A stretch of DNA of 64,000 bases, from assembly GCF_902459465.1 (NCBI RefSeq), contig NC_047082.1:3906001-3970000 (forward strand). The letters run 5' to 3'. Made by a program: the position numbers and the translations under genes. The notes below the pieces were generated by a model. It had not been told where the DNA came from. It searched no databases and saw only the letters and a list, made by a program, of their open reading frames with translations. Positions 33,497 to 42,289 of the stretch are shown here, piece by piece (within the stretch, counting starts at the first letter, position 1; each line of letters opens with the position of its first letter). The stretch is from Asterias rubens (Eukaryota > Echinodermata > Asteroidea > Forcipulatida > Asteriidae).

Positions 33497-34582
33497 TCAC
33501 AGAAGCAACAGTGCTGGTGCAATGGGGCGCTGACAGATTAACTTGCGTTTGTATCCACAATTCACATCGTCCCAGCCTGCATGGTCAGCCCAGCCTATGG
33601 CACAATCTTGGATGCCGTCAGAATTATCTGGCTGACCATCCCCCCATCTCTCGTCCTGCACGTCAATAGTACCTTCACCCAAACACACCCAGGTACCTGA
33701 ACAAAGTCAATTCCAAATAAAAACTTTGTCTCATTACATCAAATATTGAGAGCCGGATCATTTGTATGGAAGTACCCATTGTCTATGTTCAGGAATAGAT
33801 TCAATTTTTTTAGCCTGTAGTTTTCAAACAATTTTTTTTGGAGACATTTGTATCAATACTATAGAATATTTAAAAAGAAGATTTTGTTTGTATAGCAAAA
33901 TAGTATAAAGTTGTTTTTTCGTTTTCGATACGTGCAAGACTTGCGCAGTTTATTGAACTGTTCTCTGTTGCTGATTGCCACATTCTAACACCATTCCCGG
34001 GTTTTGAACACAAATTCCAACTCTTGTTAATCCACATTCCACACTACTGCGCTATGGAACTCCCTAACCTTTTTTTCCCTCCCCACCAACTCTGTTGCAA
34101 TTCAAGAGGAACGACAATAGATATTTCCTCTTACTTTGAATTTTTTCCTTATTTTCCATGTAGCCCTCATGCCCTTCATGTAGATGGTATGTTGGCATTG
34201 TGGTGGCAATTTATCATAAAATTAAACTAATTTTCACAAGTATATCTTGACCATCAATTCTAAGACTTGTGTACAAACCTTCGGCGTCAATGTCGTTGCA
34301 ACCAATCCAGAACACTTGGTCAGTGAACATCGTGTCGAGGTGTTGTAACTCTTCTTCGGATTGAGGGACAACCATCACCCCACCCATCTCAACACAAATC
34401 TGCTTGCCCTCTTCCCATGGAACGTCGACATCATGCATCTTGTAGCATTTGTCTTGCCACTGGTTCCAAGTAGGGGGACATTCCCCCTTTCCAACGAAGA
34501 CCTTACAGTACTGCCCAGTACCGACAGCGCAGTTTGCCATCATAAATATACCAACAACACCCAGCAGTTTGCTCGCCAACAT
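33497..34582 (-). CDS. Secreted C-type lectin 4 (QPD motif)
   Basis: Exons 34582-34279 and 33696-33497, phase-1 intron of 582 bp, 167 aa. Signal peptide LLGVVGIFMMANCAVGTG, then a copy-specific insert YCKVFVGKGE before CPPTWNQWQDKCYK. The domain continues QICVEMGG, FWIGCND; exon 2 has TWVCLGEG, WGDGQPDN, IQDC, GWDDVNC and RKLICQRP. QPD instead of EPN predicts galactose-type rather than mannose-type specificity by the established rule for this family. The downstream acidic ligand of NED is Gln here and WND is WDD, so affinity is uncertain. Like lectin 1 it has a TATA-like stretch (TTATAATAC) about 45 bp before the start, and the upstream module near 34675-34835. Confidence 0.9.
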
Positions 34583-34674
34583 TTTGCAAACCATCTCTTA
34601 ACAAATTGAGTTGCTGCCAGGTATTATAACCAAGAAGGTGCAACCTTCACAGAACGGAACCGTGCCAAGATCCT

Positions 34675-34835
34675 TAAATTGCCAATAAAACACGGCTCAT
34701 TGGGTCACAAAGAAACAGCGCAACAGGGAGTTCTTCAATATCAGCGATAATTCAATCAAATATATTATAATATATGGTTTGAAGAAAAAAAAACTACAAT
34801 TATTATAATTTTGAGTTGTGCATAATAAGCTGTTG
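34675..34835 (-). promoter_or_regulatory. Lectin upstream module, lectin 4
   Basis: Single copy of the module doubled upstream of lectin 1: it has TTGCCAATAAAACACGGCTC, AATTCAATCAAATATATT and TATAATTTTGAGTTGTGCAT. It lies 90-250 bp upstream of the lectin 4 start. Regulatory role is inferred from position and repetition only. Confidence 0.45.
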
Positions 34836-35335
34836 CGTATAAGTAATTTAGATAAGGCAAAAAAAAAATTATTCATGGAAATTGTCCTTGCAAAATGTTT
34901 TCTCAAAGATTTGAAATTGATTTTACTGACTGAAGACATTGGCCTTGAGTCTGCGTGCACACTTAGTACTTATGCCTCTTAAAAAACTTTTACTACTATT
35001 TCTTCGTAGGTAGTTCTCTAAGAACAAACTCTACCTGGCAAGTAGATACATACATGGTGTTACCACAAACCAAATATATATGTCTTCTTTGTTTTGTAAT
35101 TTGTTTGTAAAATCATGTTGATGTACCCAACAGTGTAAGACTCCTCTGAAAGTTTAATCATTACAAATACAAATCATTGTCTGACTTTATATAATGGTAG
35201 GAATTGTATACACACTTGAGTATACATTTTCCCTCATCAGGCAGACTCCTCAATGACCCACATGACAGTTAGAACTACCTCCCACCAATGTTTTCTATGT
35301 GTAAAATGGCTGCAACTTTTCCCTAAAAGTGGGAA
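34836..35335. other. Intergenic, no recognised feature
   Basis: AT-rich, no exon or repeat partner recognised. Confidence 0.35.
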
Positions 35336-35775
35336 AGTGTAGCGGCTGAGCGGTTAAGAGCACTAAGTTCAAACTCTGGTGTTTCTGATCAGCATGAGAG
35401 CATGGTTTTAAATCCCCTAGTCATGACACTTGTGTCCTTAAGCAGGACACTTAACCATTGCTTCATTCTTTGGATGGGACGTAAAAGCCATTGGTCCAAT
35501 GTGTTGTGTACTGCGTGGGGTGTCACATTATGTAATGGAACTCAGTGCACTTATTGAAAAGAGAAGGGGTTCGTCCCGCGGTTCCTGGCTGTGGCTGCTG
35601 AATGCGCCGTAGCACCTTGTAAACTCCTTTTAAGGTGCTACATGATTCGGTCTCAGAATTCATTACTTCAAACCTATCTTTCTGAAAGTTAATATATATA
35701 CTCAGCGCCTTGAGTACCGTAGATAAGTGCGCTATATGACTTCAATATTATTATTGTTATTATTATTATTTGTTT
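35336..35775 (+). mobile_element. tRNA-derived SINE with (ATT)n tail, about 440 bp
   Basis: The head GTAGCGGCTGAGCGGTTAAG is a tRNA-Leu/Ser-like A-box region. It is followed by a decayed B box (TTTTAAATCCC) and a conserved body (GTCCTTAAGCAGGACACTTA, GGATGGGACGTAAAAGCCAT). The LINE-type 3' end AGCGCCTTGAGTACCGTAGA runs into TATTATTATTGTTATTATT. The architecture is typical of SINEs widespread in deuterostomes. Confidence 0.85.
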
Positions 35776-36036
35776 TATATCCGCCATTCATTATGTATGC
35801 AAAGCAATAATATACATGCAGGAGACTGGCGTTTTGCCTGACAGATAGATCACAAAAATTGTCAAATTATGCTATTAATTGTTTTGTTTGATGGAGTGTT
35901 TGTTTGTACTTGAATTGTTAAACTTGGTTTTGCAAAATGCGCCTGGTGGAAGAAATTTAGTAATTCACTTTTGTTTGTATGTTTTATTGTGTTTTGCTAA
36001 ACACTCAAGTGTTGTTTTACAAACAATTGACAATTG

Positions 36037-36150
36037 GGTGGTCAGGTTGGTGTAGTGGTATATTTCCTGGCCTACCTCATCTAGGACCCCGGTTCGAATC
36101 CCACTGGGGGCACTATGTGCATTGGGTTTCAGTCCATACCAGTAACAATT
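36037..36150 (+). mobile_element. tRNA-derived SINE (family S2)
   Basis: A box GGTTGGTGTAGTGG and B box GGTTCGAATCC are correctly spaced, followed by CACTGGGGGCACTATGTGCA. The anticodon arm is not tRNA-like. Related degraded copy at 16318. Confidence 0.75.
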
Positions 36151-36157
36151 TCAATTT

Positions 36158-36450
36158 GTCAAGAGATGGTCTGCAAAATGGCGGCCAGCAAACTATTGAC
36201 TGTTGTTTGTATATTTATGAGGTGTAACCTTCACAGAACGGAACCGTGCCAAGATCCTTCAATTGCCAATAAAAACACGGCTCATTGAGTCGCAAAAAAA
36301 AGAAGCGGCGCAAGGTGGAGTTCTCCAGTAGTGGTAGTAAATCAATCAATAAAAACTATTGGACATTCAAGAATCTATAATAAAATATATAGAATTTGAA
36401 GAAAGAAATGTACATGTAGACCTATTACGATGTTGAGTTTGCATAATAAG
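36158..36450 (+). pseudogene. C-type lectin 5' exon relic in inverted orientation
   Basis: On the plus strand, 36158-36225 matches the first about 65 nt of the lectin 5' exons (ATGGTCTGCAAAATGGCGGC, reading MVCKMAASKLLTVVCIFM). It then breaks off directly into a copy of the lectin upstream module running in the wrong order (36225-36450, CCTTCACAGAACGGAACC onwards). The signal-peptide start is therefore joined to its own promoter flank by a rearrangement. The real lectins are on the minus strand, so this marks an inversion breakpoint. Not functional as a lectin. Confidence 0.7.
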
Positions 36451-36785
36451 CTGATGCGTAGTACGTAATTGAGATGAGATGGAAATTAGGAATTGCAGGG
36501 AAATCACTATTTGTTTTCTCAAAGACTTGAAATTTATTTCAGCGACGAACACAGAAAATAAGTTGTTTTTAACCACCAATGAAATAACACACAAAATAGT
36601 CATGATCATACACACTTATATACATCTATGGCACTTAATCAAACCTGACATTGTCTCAAAGCGCTTAATATTTGTCTACAAGCTGTGCAGAGCTTTCTTT
36701 GAATAAAGACCCATTTAGCACAGTTTAACGAGTACCAAGGTGCTGTGACGCAATCTGCATTCAGATTACCTTTAAACACTGGGGG
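36451..36785. other. No recognised feature
   Basis: AT-rich non-coding sequence beyond the upstream-module copy. Confidence 0.35.
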
Positions 36786-37173
36786 TTAAACCCTTTCTTT
36801 TCTGGACACCTTTGGTAATTGTCAAAGACCAGTCTCACTTGGTGTACATATCTCAACATATGCATAAAATATTAACCTGTGAATATTTGAACTCAATTCG
36901 TTGTCGAAGTTGCGAGAGAATAGCGGAAGAAAAAGCTCTTGTCGCACAAGTTGTGTGTGCTTTCAGATGCCTTACACTTGAGACCCTCAGCTGAGGTCTC
37001 AAATTCAATTCAAATATTTGAGTGAGAAATTACTTCTTTCTCAAAAAGTGTGTTCATTCAGAGGGAACCGTTTCTTACAATGTTTTAAACTAACAACACC
37101 AGAGCTCTCTATTTTCTTTACCAATTAATTTGTTAAGCTATTCGTAATTGCCAATAGTGTCCTGCGCCTTTAA
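36786..37173. mobile_element. TTAA-flanked MITE, family A, copy 10
   Basis: The family A interior and right end with TTAA are clear. The extreme left terminus is diverged. Confidence 0.7.
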
Positions 37174-37556
37174 AGACCATGTTACCTGTTACAAGTACAT
37201 CACATATGTTTTTGAGAAAGAAGTAATTTCTCTCTAAAATATACCTCAGCTCAGGTCTTGAATTAACCATCTAAAAGCACACAACTTATTGCGACAAGCA
37301 TGTTTTTCTTTCATTATTATCAACTTCAACAACATTGAGTTCAAATTTCCAAAGATTTGTTATGTTATACATATATGTTGGATGCAAAAAATAGTTAATG
37401 GCCTGACGTTAACTATTTTTTTGCATTTATACTCTCGGTCCATTTGGTTGGTAAGTTGTTTGCAACAGCTAATTCTATTTTCTCACATATATGTTGGGAT
37501 ACACCGAGTGAGAATACTGGCCGTTGATAATTGCCAAAGGTGTTCAGTGTCTTTAA
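37170..37556. mobile_element. TTAA-flanked MITE, family A, copy 11, with nested insertion
   Basis: Shares its left TTAA with copy 10 and ends TTCAGTGTCTTTAA. At about 37384-37492 it is interrupted by an element related to 413-565. CATATATGTTGG occurs on both sides of the insert, consistent with a target-site duplication. Confidence 0.7.
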
Positions 37557-37623
37557 TATCTGTAATATGGCTTTATGGTTGGTATATATTCAACTTTTTT
37601 CTAACCTTCTTTCATTTACTCAG

Positions 37624-37708
37624 ATCAACTAATCCAGGCAGTCAAGAGCATCGGATCTTCATTCCGAGTGGGAGGACCTCTGCCTTGAGCAATCAATCAA
37701 CCAGACAG
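37624..37708 (+). other. Candidate internal exon, unrecognised
   Basis: Acceptor TTCATTTACTCAG, 85 nt, donor GTATGCC. The frame that stays open reads STNPGSQEHRIFIPSGRTSA followed by LSNQSTRQ. Its first bases (ATCAACTAATCCAGG) resemble those of the exon-like stretch at 39132 (ATCAACCAATTCAGAG). No domain recognised; low-complexity composition. Confidence 0.25.
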
Positions 37709-38128
37709 GTATGCCAACTCATAAGAAAAATGGACAAGAAAGTGTAGATTCGTGGATAGAATGTACGAGCTGAAAGCAAGTACATTGTAGTCACAAATCT
37801 ACACTTTGGAGTCTTTTCTCTCTCTGACCTTTCACTGTTTCCCCCATTTAACGATTTCAATGAATTAGTTTTCTCAATAATAACAATACTTGTTATTACA
37901 CACCTCTTGCTTGTTCTGTATTCTGGTTGGCGGAAACACGATCACGTGGGATGAACTAATATAGGCTAGTGACCGCGCGCTCGTGTTTTGCTGGAATAGT
38001 ACCAGAGCAGGCACTAGTCTTTGAAAATAGTGCCCTCGGTAACATCGCCCTCTCTTGACTTGAACCGTGAACAACAACTACAAAACTCCTTTTTCTGTTC
38101 TTATTTGACATTTAAGATCGAATTGTCT
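37709..38128. other. No recognised feature
   Basis: Non-coding by inspection. Confidence 0.3.
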
Positions 38129-38306
38129 TATAAAACACATATTGACTGGCATAATTCGGAACTAGTGTACGTCTATTCCCCCTCGGGCCTGTGAGTGACC
38201 AGAAAAGGGGCCTATTTCCCTCGGCCGAACTTCTGGTCACTCAAAGTCCCTCGTAGGAATAGACGTATACTAGTTATCTCGTTGCCAGCCAATATGTGTA
38301 TAATAG
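38129..38306. mobile_element. Foldback MITE, about 178 bp
   Basis: Long inverted arms: ACACATATTGACTGGC and GCCAGCCAATATGTGT at the outside, CGTCTATTCC and GGAATAGACG inside, AGTGACCAGAA and TTCTGGTCACT around the loop. Non-coding. Confidence 0.8.
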
Positions 38307-38624
38307 TCTATCGAATTTAGTGTACTTTTTCAAACGATGGTTGGTCACATTTTACGACTATATTTGCAAAATAAATTGGCATACTAAGAGCTTGTAACAT
38401 TATCGAGAACAAACTCAGTTTGCTCAGTAACAATAAGTTGGGTTACTCATTTAGAAGTGATTTTGTTGTCACTGGAAAATGTTTTTGTAAATTGAAAGAT
38501 AAAAAGGCAACATGGTCATGCAAAAGTCTCATAAAAGTTGGTACCTTATTGACAACCTGCATGTCTTGCAGTTGGCAGACATCGGTCTAAGACAATTATG
38601 ACCAGCCAATGCGTTGTAGTGCCT

Positions 38625-39013
38625 TTAAAGACACTAGACACTACTGGTAATTGTCAAAGACTCTTTTTTTACACTTGGTGTATCTCAACATATGCATCAA
38701 ATAACAAACCTGTGAAAATTTGAGCTCTATTTGTCGTCGAAGTGTTGAGAGAATAATGGAAGAAAAACTCACTTGTTGCACAAGTTATGTGCTTTCTTTC
38801 TGATGCTTGATTTCGAAGACGTCAAAACCAAATTCTGAGGTCTCGAAATCAATTTTAAATCTTTTAGTGAGAAATTACTTCCATCTCAAAAGCTATGTAA
38901 CTTCAGAGGGAGCTGTATCTCACAATGTTTTATACTATCAATGGCTCTCCATTCCTTGTTAAGAATTTATGCTAATAATTATTTTGAGTAGTTACCAATA
39001 GTGTCCAGTGCCT
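38625..39013. mobile_element. TTAA-flanked MITE, family A, copy 12
   Basis: Left end TTAAAGACACTAGACACTAC. The interior hairpin is decayed and the right end stops at GTGTCCAGTGCC without its TTAA. Confidence 0.8.
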
Positions 39014-39131
39014 GAGAGGATGAGAGAGTAATGCTTTTATGAATCATGTATTTTGCATTACCTTATAATGGTGATTGCTATCAACAAAGGTTTTAAATCT
39101 TTTTCTTGTTCTTTGTTTCCATCTTCTGCAG

Positions 39132-39280
39132 ATCAACCAATTCAGAGAGAGTCGGGAGTTCACAAGAAGTTTATACAGCCCATCATACAACCATCAAAAC
39201 CGAGCCCTCATCACCGATGCCTCATCACTGATGCCCCACCACCGATGTCCCAGTTGTATGTTTATAGTTGTAGATTATAG
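39132..39280 (+). other. Candidate terminal exon, unrecognised
   Basis: A good acceptor (CCATCTTCTGCAG) is followed by a stretch open in two frames. One ends HTTIKTEPSSPMPHH then stop, the other runs to the TAG at 39293. It abuts a 28-bp tandem array. Pairing with the exon-like stretch at 37624 is possible in one phase but unproven. Confidence 0.22.
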
Positions 39281-39304
39281 GTTTAGATTGTAGATTATTT
39301 ATCT

Positions 39305-39560
39305 TGTGGTGAATTGGTCACACTTTCCCTTGTGTGTAGATTTGCTCACACTATCCCTTGTGTGTAGATTGCTGACACTTTTCCTTGTGTGTAGATTTGC
39401 TCACACTTTCCCTTGTGTGTAGATTGCTCACACTTTCCCCTGTGTGTAGATTTGCTCACACTTTCCCTTGTGTGTAGATTGCTCACACTTTCCCTTGTGT
39501 GTAGATTTGCTCACACTTTCCCTTGTGTGTAGATTTTCTCACACTCTCCCCTGTGTTGTG
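39305..39560 (+). repeat. 28-bp tandem repeat array
   Basis: About nine copies of TGCTCACACTTTCCCTTGTG plus TGTAGATT, with alternating small indels. Confidence 0.9.
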
Positions 39561-40049
39561 AATTTCTCGCACTTCCTTTGTGTAGTGATTTTCTAGCGCT
39601 TCCAACTTGTGTTGTGAATTATCAAGTTTATAAACTGAAACGTTGTCTAAGGCTTAGTTGGAAGAAAACTTCTGTATTCAATTTAGATGTGCTGATGTAT
39701 GGAGTTGACAAACTTGGTTGCCATATAGTGGAGCCGGATGGGAATTTTTCCCCAGAGGGTATTAGATAGGCGGGGTTTTGCCCATCTCATACATCAGCAA
39801 CAGGCATGCAACATCTGATTTTTATGGTTTTGGTTTCCTCAGCCATTGAAAAGTTTAAAAAACACAGCACGAAATCTTGCTGTGCCTGGATTTCTGGAAA
39901 GGTCAAATCTTTTATCAAAATACAGAGTTGCAAGACTGAAACAGGAGACACTTTGTGTCTAAATTCTTAGGAGTCAAACAAAATTTGACATAGTATTTCC
40001 CGTTTATTTATAATAGTTGAATATTTGTGTAGATTAGTCAACGTTTCAG
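39561..40049. other. No recognised gene between arrays
   Basis: Starts with decaying copies of the 28-bp unit. The rest is non-coding by inspection. Confidence 0.4.
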
Positions 40050-40800
40050 GGTGTGCCAGGGTGTGTCACACTTCCTTTGTGTGGCAAGATGCAAACACTT
40101 TCCCTTGTGTTTACTCTAAGTAGCTCACACTTCACATTCTCCCTCAAGTTACTGAGTTGGTCCTACTTCCGTTGTAGCAAGTATCTGACACTCTCCCTTG
40201 TGCTATTCTGTGATTTACTCACACTTCCTTTGTGTAGCGAGTATCTGTCACTTTTCGTTGTGTTACTCTGAGTTGCTCACACTTCCTTTGTGTAGTGAGT
40301 ATCTGACACTTTTCGTTGTGTTACTCTGAGTTGCTCACACTTCCTTTCTGTAGTGAGTAACTGACACTCTCCCTTGTGTCACTCTGAGTTATTCACACAT
40401 CCTTTCTGTAGTGAGTAACTAACACTTCCTTTGTGTTACTCTGAGTTGCTCACACTTCCTTTGTGTAGCTAGTAACTGACTATTAACTTATGTTAATCTG
40501 AGTTACATTACTATCACTTTCTTTGTGTAATGAGTAACTGACACTTTCCCTTATGTTACTCTGAGTTGCTCACACCTCCTTTGTGTAATGAGTGACTGAC
40601 ACTTTCCCTTATGTTACTCTGAGTTGCTCACACTTCCTTTGTGTAGCGAGTATCTGACACTTTTCGTTGTGTTACTCTGAGTTGCTCACACTTCCTTTGT
40701 GTAATGAGTAACCAACACTTTCCCTTATGTTACTCTGAGTTGCTCACACCTCCTTTGTGTAATGAGTAACTGAGACTCTCTCAATTTAGGTTTAGACACA
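40050..40800 (+). repeat. About 58-bp tandem repeat array
   Basis: About 12 degenerate units built from TGCTCACACTTCCTTTGTGT, GAGTATCTGACACTTT and GTGTTACTCTGAG. The CACACTTCCTTTGTG core echoes the neighbouring 28-bp unit. Confidence 0.9.
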
Positions 40801-40926
40801 CTTCCCCCTGTGTGCTTAATTACTTAATTTACCACTTTAGTTTAGATACAACCTCTCAATGATATATGATTCAGAATAAGACATGCCAAACTCGCACAAC
40901 AATTTTTTTGAAAAAACAAAGAAAGC

Positions 40927-41154
40927 CTTCCCTTGCAGATGATCAGGGCGCTCTAATTGTCTTCTTGGGAAACAGTTTTAACAGTCAGAGAGCACTCTGA
41001 TTGAAACTGTTTAAGGCATTTTAAAAAATTTTGTTTTCAGAACTTTTGGATGAATATATTAATACCTTCCTTTGCGGATAATCAGGGCACTCTGGTTGTC
41101 ATCTTTGGAAACAGTTTTACCGGTCAGAGAGCACTCTGATTGAAACTGTTTAAT
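40927..41154. repeat. Direct duplication of about 88 bp with internal hairpin
   Basis: Two copies (40927-41014 and 41067-41154) share TGATCAGGGC.CTCT and an AAACAGTTTTA/GAAACTGTTTAA inverted pair. Confidence 0.7.
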
Positions 41155-41686
41155 TCAAATAAAACTTTGCAGAACTTTTGGATCTTGATTCGAAGAAAAA
41201 AAACGAAAAAACTATTTCTTATTTATTTCGAATAACAGTCAAATCTGAATCATATGTCTTTGTATTATTTAAGTTAAATGTGCGAGTTGCTCCTACCTAA
41301 AAGTGAGGCCACTCTAAAGAGTCAAATTGGAAAAAAAAGTAATGACTTTTCTTGCAAGTGAAGCCATTAACTTTCTTTCATTTACCAAACATAAAAACAA
41401 AACTATGGAAACATTTCAAAAAGTAATTACCTTTCTTGCAAGCAAAACAATCAACTTGGTTTCCTCCACCAAACATTTAACACACTGTCAAAATCTTGCA
41501 GAGGTATGGACATTTCTATCAAAAAGAATTGCATTTTTGTTGTTGCTTTTCTTGTTTGAATTCTTTTTGTTTGAGGGTTGAGGTTTTTTTTATTGAAATT
41601 TTCAAGATTTAAAACATGGCTCATTGTGTAGGAGCAACTCATTTTGATTAATTAATGTTTGTTAGGGCCTCATCCAAACCCTCTGA
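41155..41686. other. No recognised feature
   Basis: AT-rich. Imperfect duplication of a CTTTCTTGCAAG motif at about 41347 and 41430. No supported exon. Confidence 0.35.
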
Positions 41687-41780
41687 AAAACTCGCAGAGT
41701 TGTGCAAACACCTGTGCCTGTTGGTGGACCCCCTCGGCTGCCTGGAACAAGTGTTGGTCTTGGTCTGGGTGCAATGGAAG
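41687..41780 (+). pseudogene. Exon-like fragment X, plus copy
   Basis: Reads KTRRVVQTPVPVGGPPRLPG then TSVGLGLGAMEG and ends at a consensus donor (GAAG before GTATGT). An in-frame TGA lies directly before it, so its 5' boundary is probably the CGCAG acceptor at 41693-41697. The minus-strand copy at 45722-45832 conserves the peptide VVQTPVPV.GPPR.P with mostly synonymous differences, indicating past protein-level constraint. Family not recognised. Confidence 0.5.
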
Positions 41781-42059
41781 GTATGTTCTCTGTTCACTGA
41801 AGTTCAATTAGATGCATCACTAGTGTTTTGTTTCACTGGTGTAATGCCTTACAAATTTGATGAGCTAGAGCGAAGCAATTTTTGGATGCATACATACTAG
41901 GACATTCCGAGCTGGAAAGTAGTGGTTGGTCCCTAAAACGTTTGGTTCGGCAAGATCTCTCAAGACGTCGGGATGAGGGCCCCTTATTATTTAGCCTTTT
42001 GTTGGTCACGTCACTCTTTTGTTCTCTAGTAAACAGGTTTGTGCTGGGGATCGTTTTAG

Positions 42060-42281
42060 ATCAACAAAGGTGCCAAAAGATGTCTTCGTTTGAGCCAATG
42101 GAATCTGGACTTGGTGGATGATGAGGACTTCTATTCAGTTGATGATATGATGGCTGGTGAAACATGTTCTGCTTGGTCATGCCACTTTACAACAAAATAT
42201 CTAGTAAGAACACCCTTTTTATTGCCTTTTGATACCAAAGATGACATTGGATTCCTATCATTCGAATTGGTTGGTTTTTAG
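42060..42281 (+). pseudogene. Exon-like fragment Y, plus copy
   Basis: Begins after a GTTTTAG acceptor and reads INKGAKRCLRLSQWNLDLVD then DEDFYSVDDMMAGE. It stays open to a TAG at 42281. The minus copy at 45383-45583 aligns as GAKRC.RL.QW followed by DD.DFY..DD...GE, with several synonymous third-base changes. The two fragments X and Y occur in the same order in both orientations, with the 56-bp array between the two sets. Protein family unknown; acidic C-terminal half. Confidence 0.5.
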
Positions 42282-42289
42282 AAGAGGTC

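Larger units (their letters stand above)
29640..33710. repeat. Segmental duplication, block 3
   Basis: Collinear with block 2 (23570-26960). It includes the GC-rich stretch, exon relic at 30403, foldback arm and lectin 3' exon. About 855 bp (31163-32017) are present here and missing in block 2. Confidence 0.85.

Noticed and set aside
36040-36115. tRNA gene
   Set aside because: SINE S2 head: good A and B boxes but no proper anticodon arm, and a related degraded copy at 16.3 kb shares the non-tRNA body.
37289-37747. 152-codon plus-strand frame
   Set aside because: Runs across two mobile elements before entering the exon-like stretch at 37624; not a continuous gene.
41655-41900. 81-codon plus-strand frame
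   Set aside because: It is the wrong frame of fragment X; the frame conserved in the inverted copy is the one giving VVQTPVPV.
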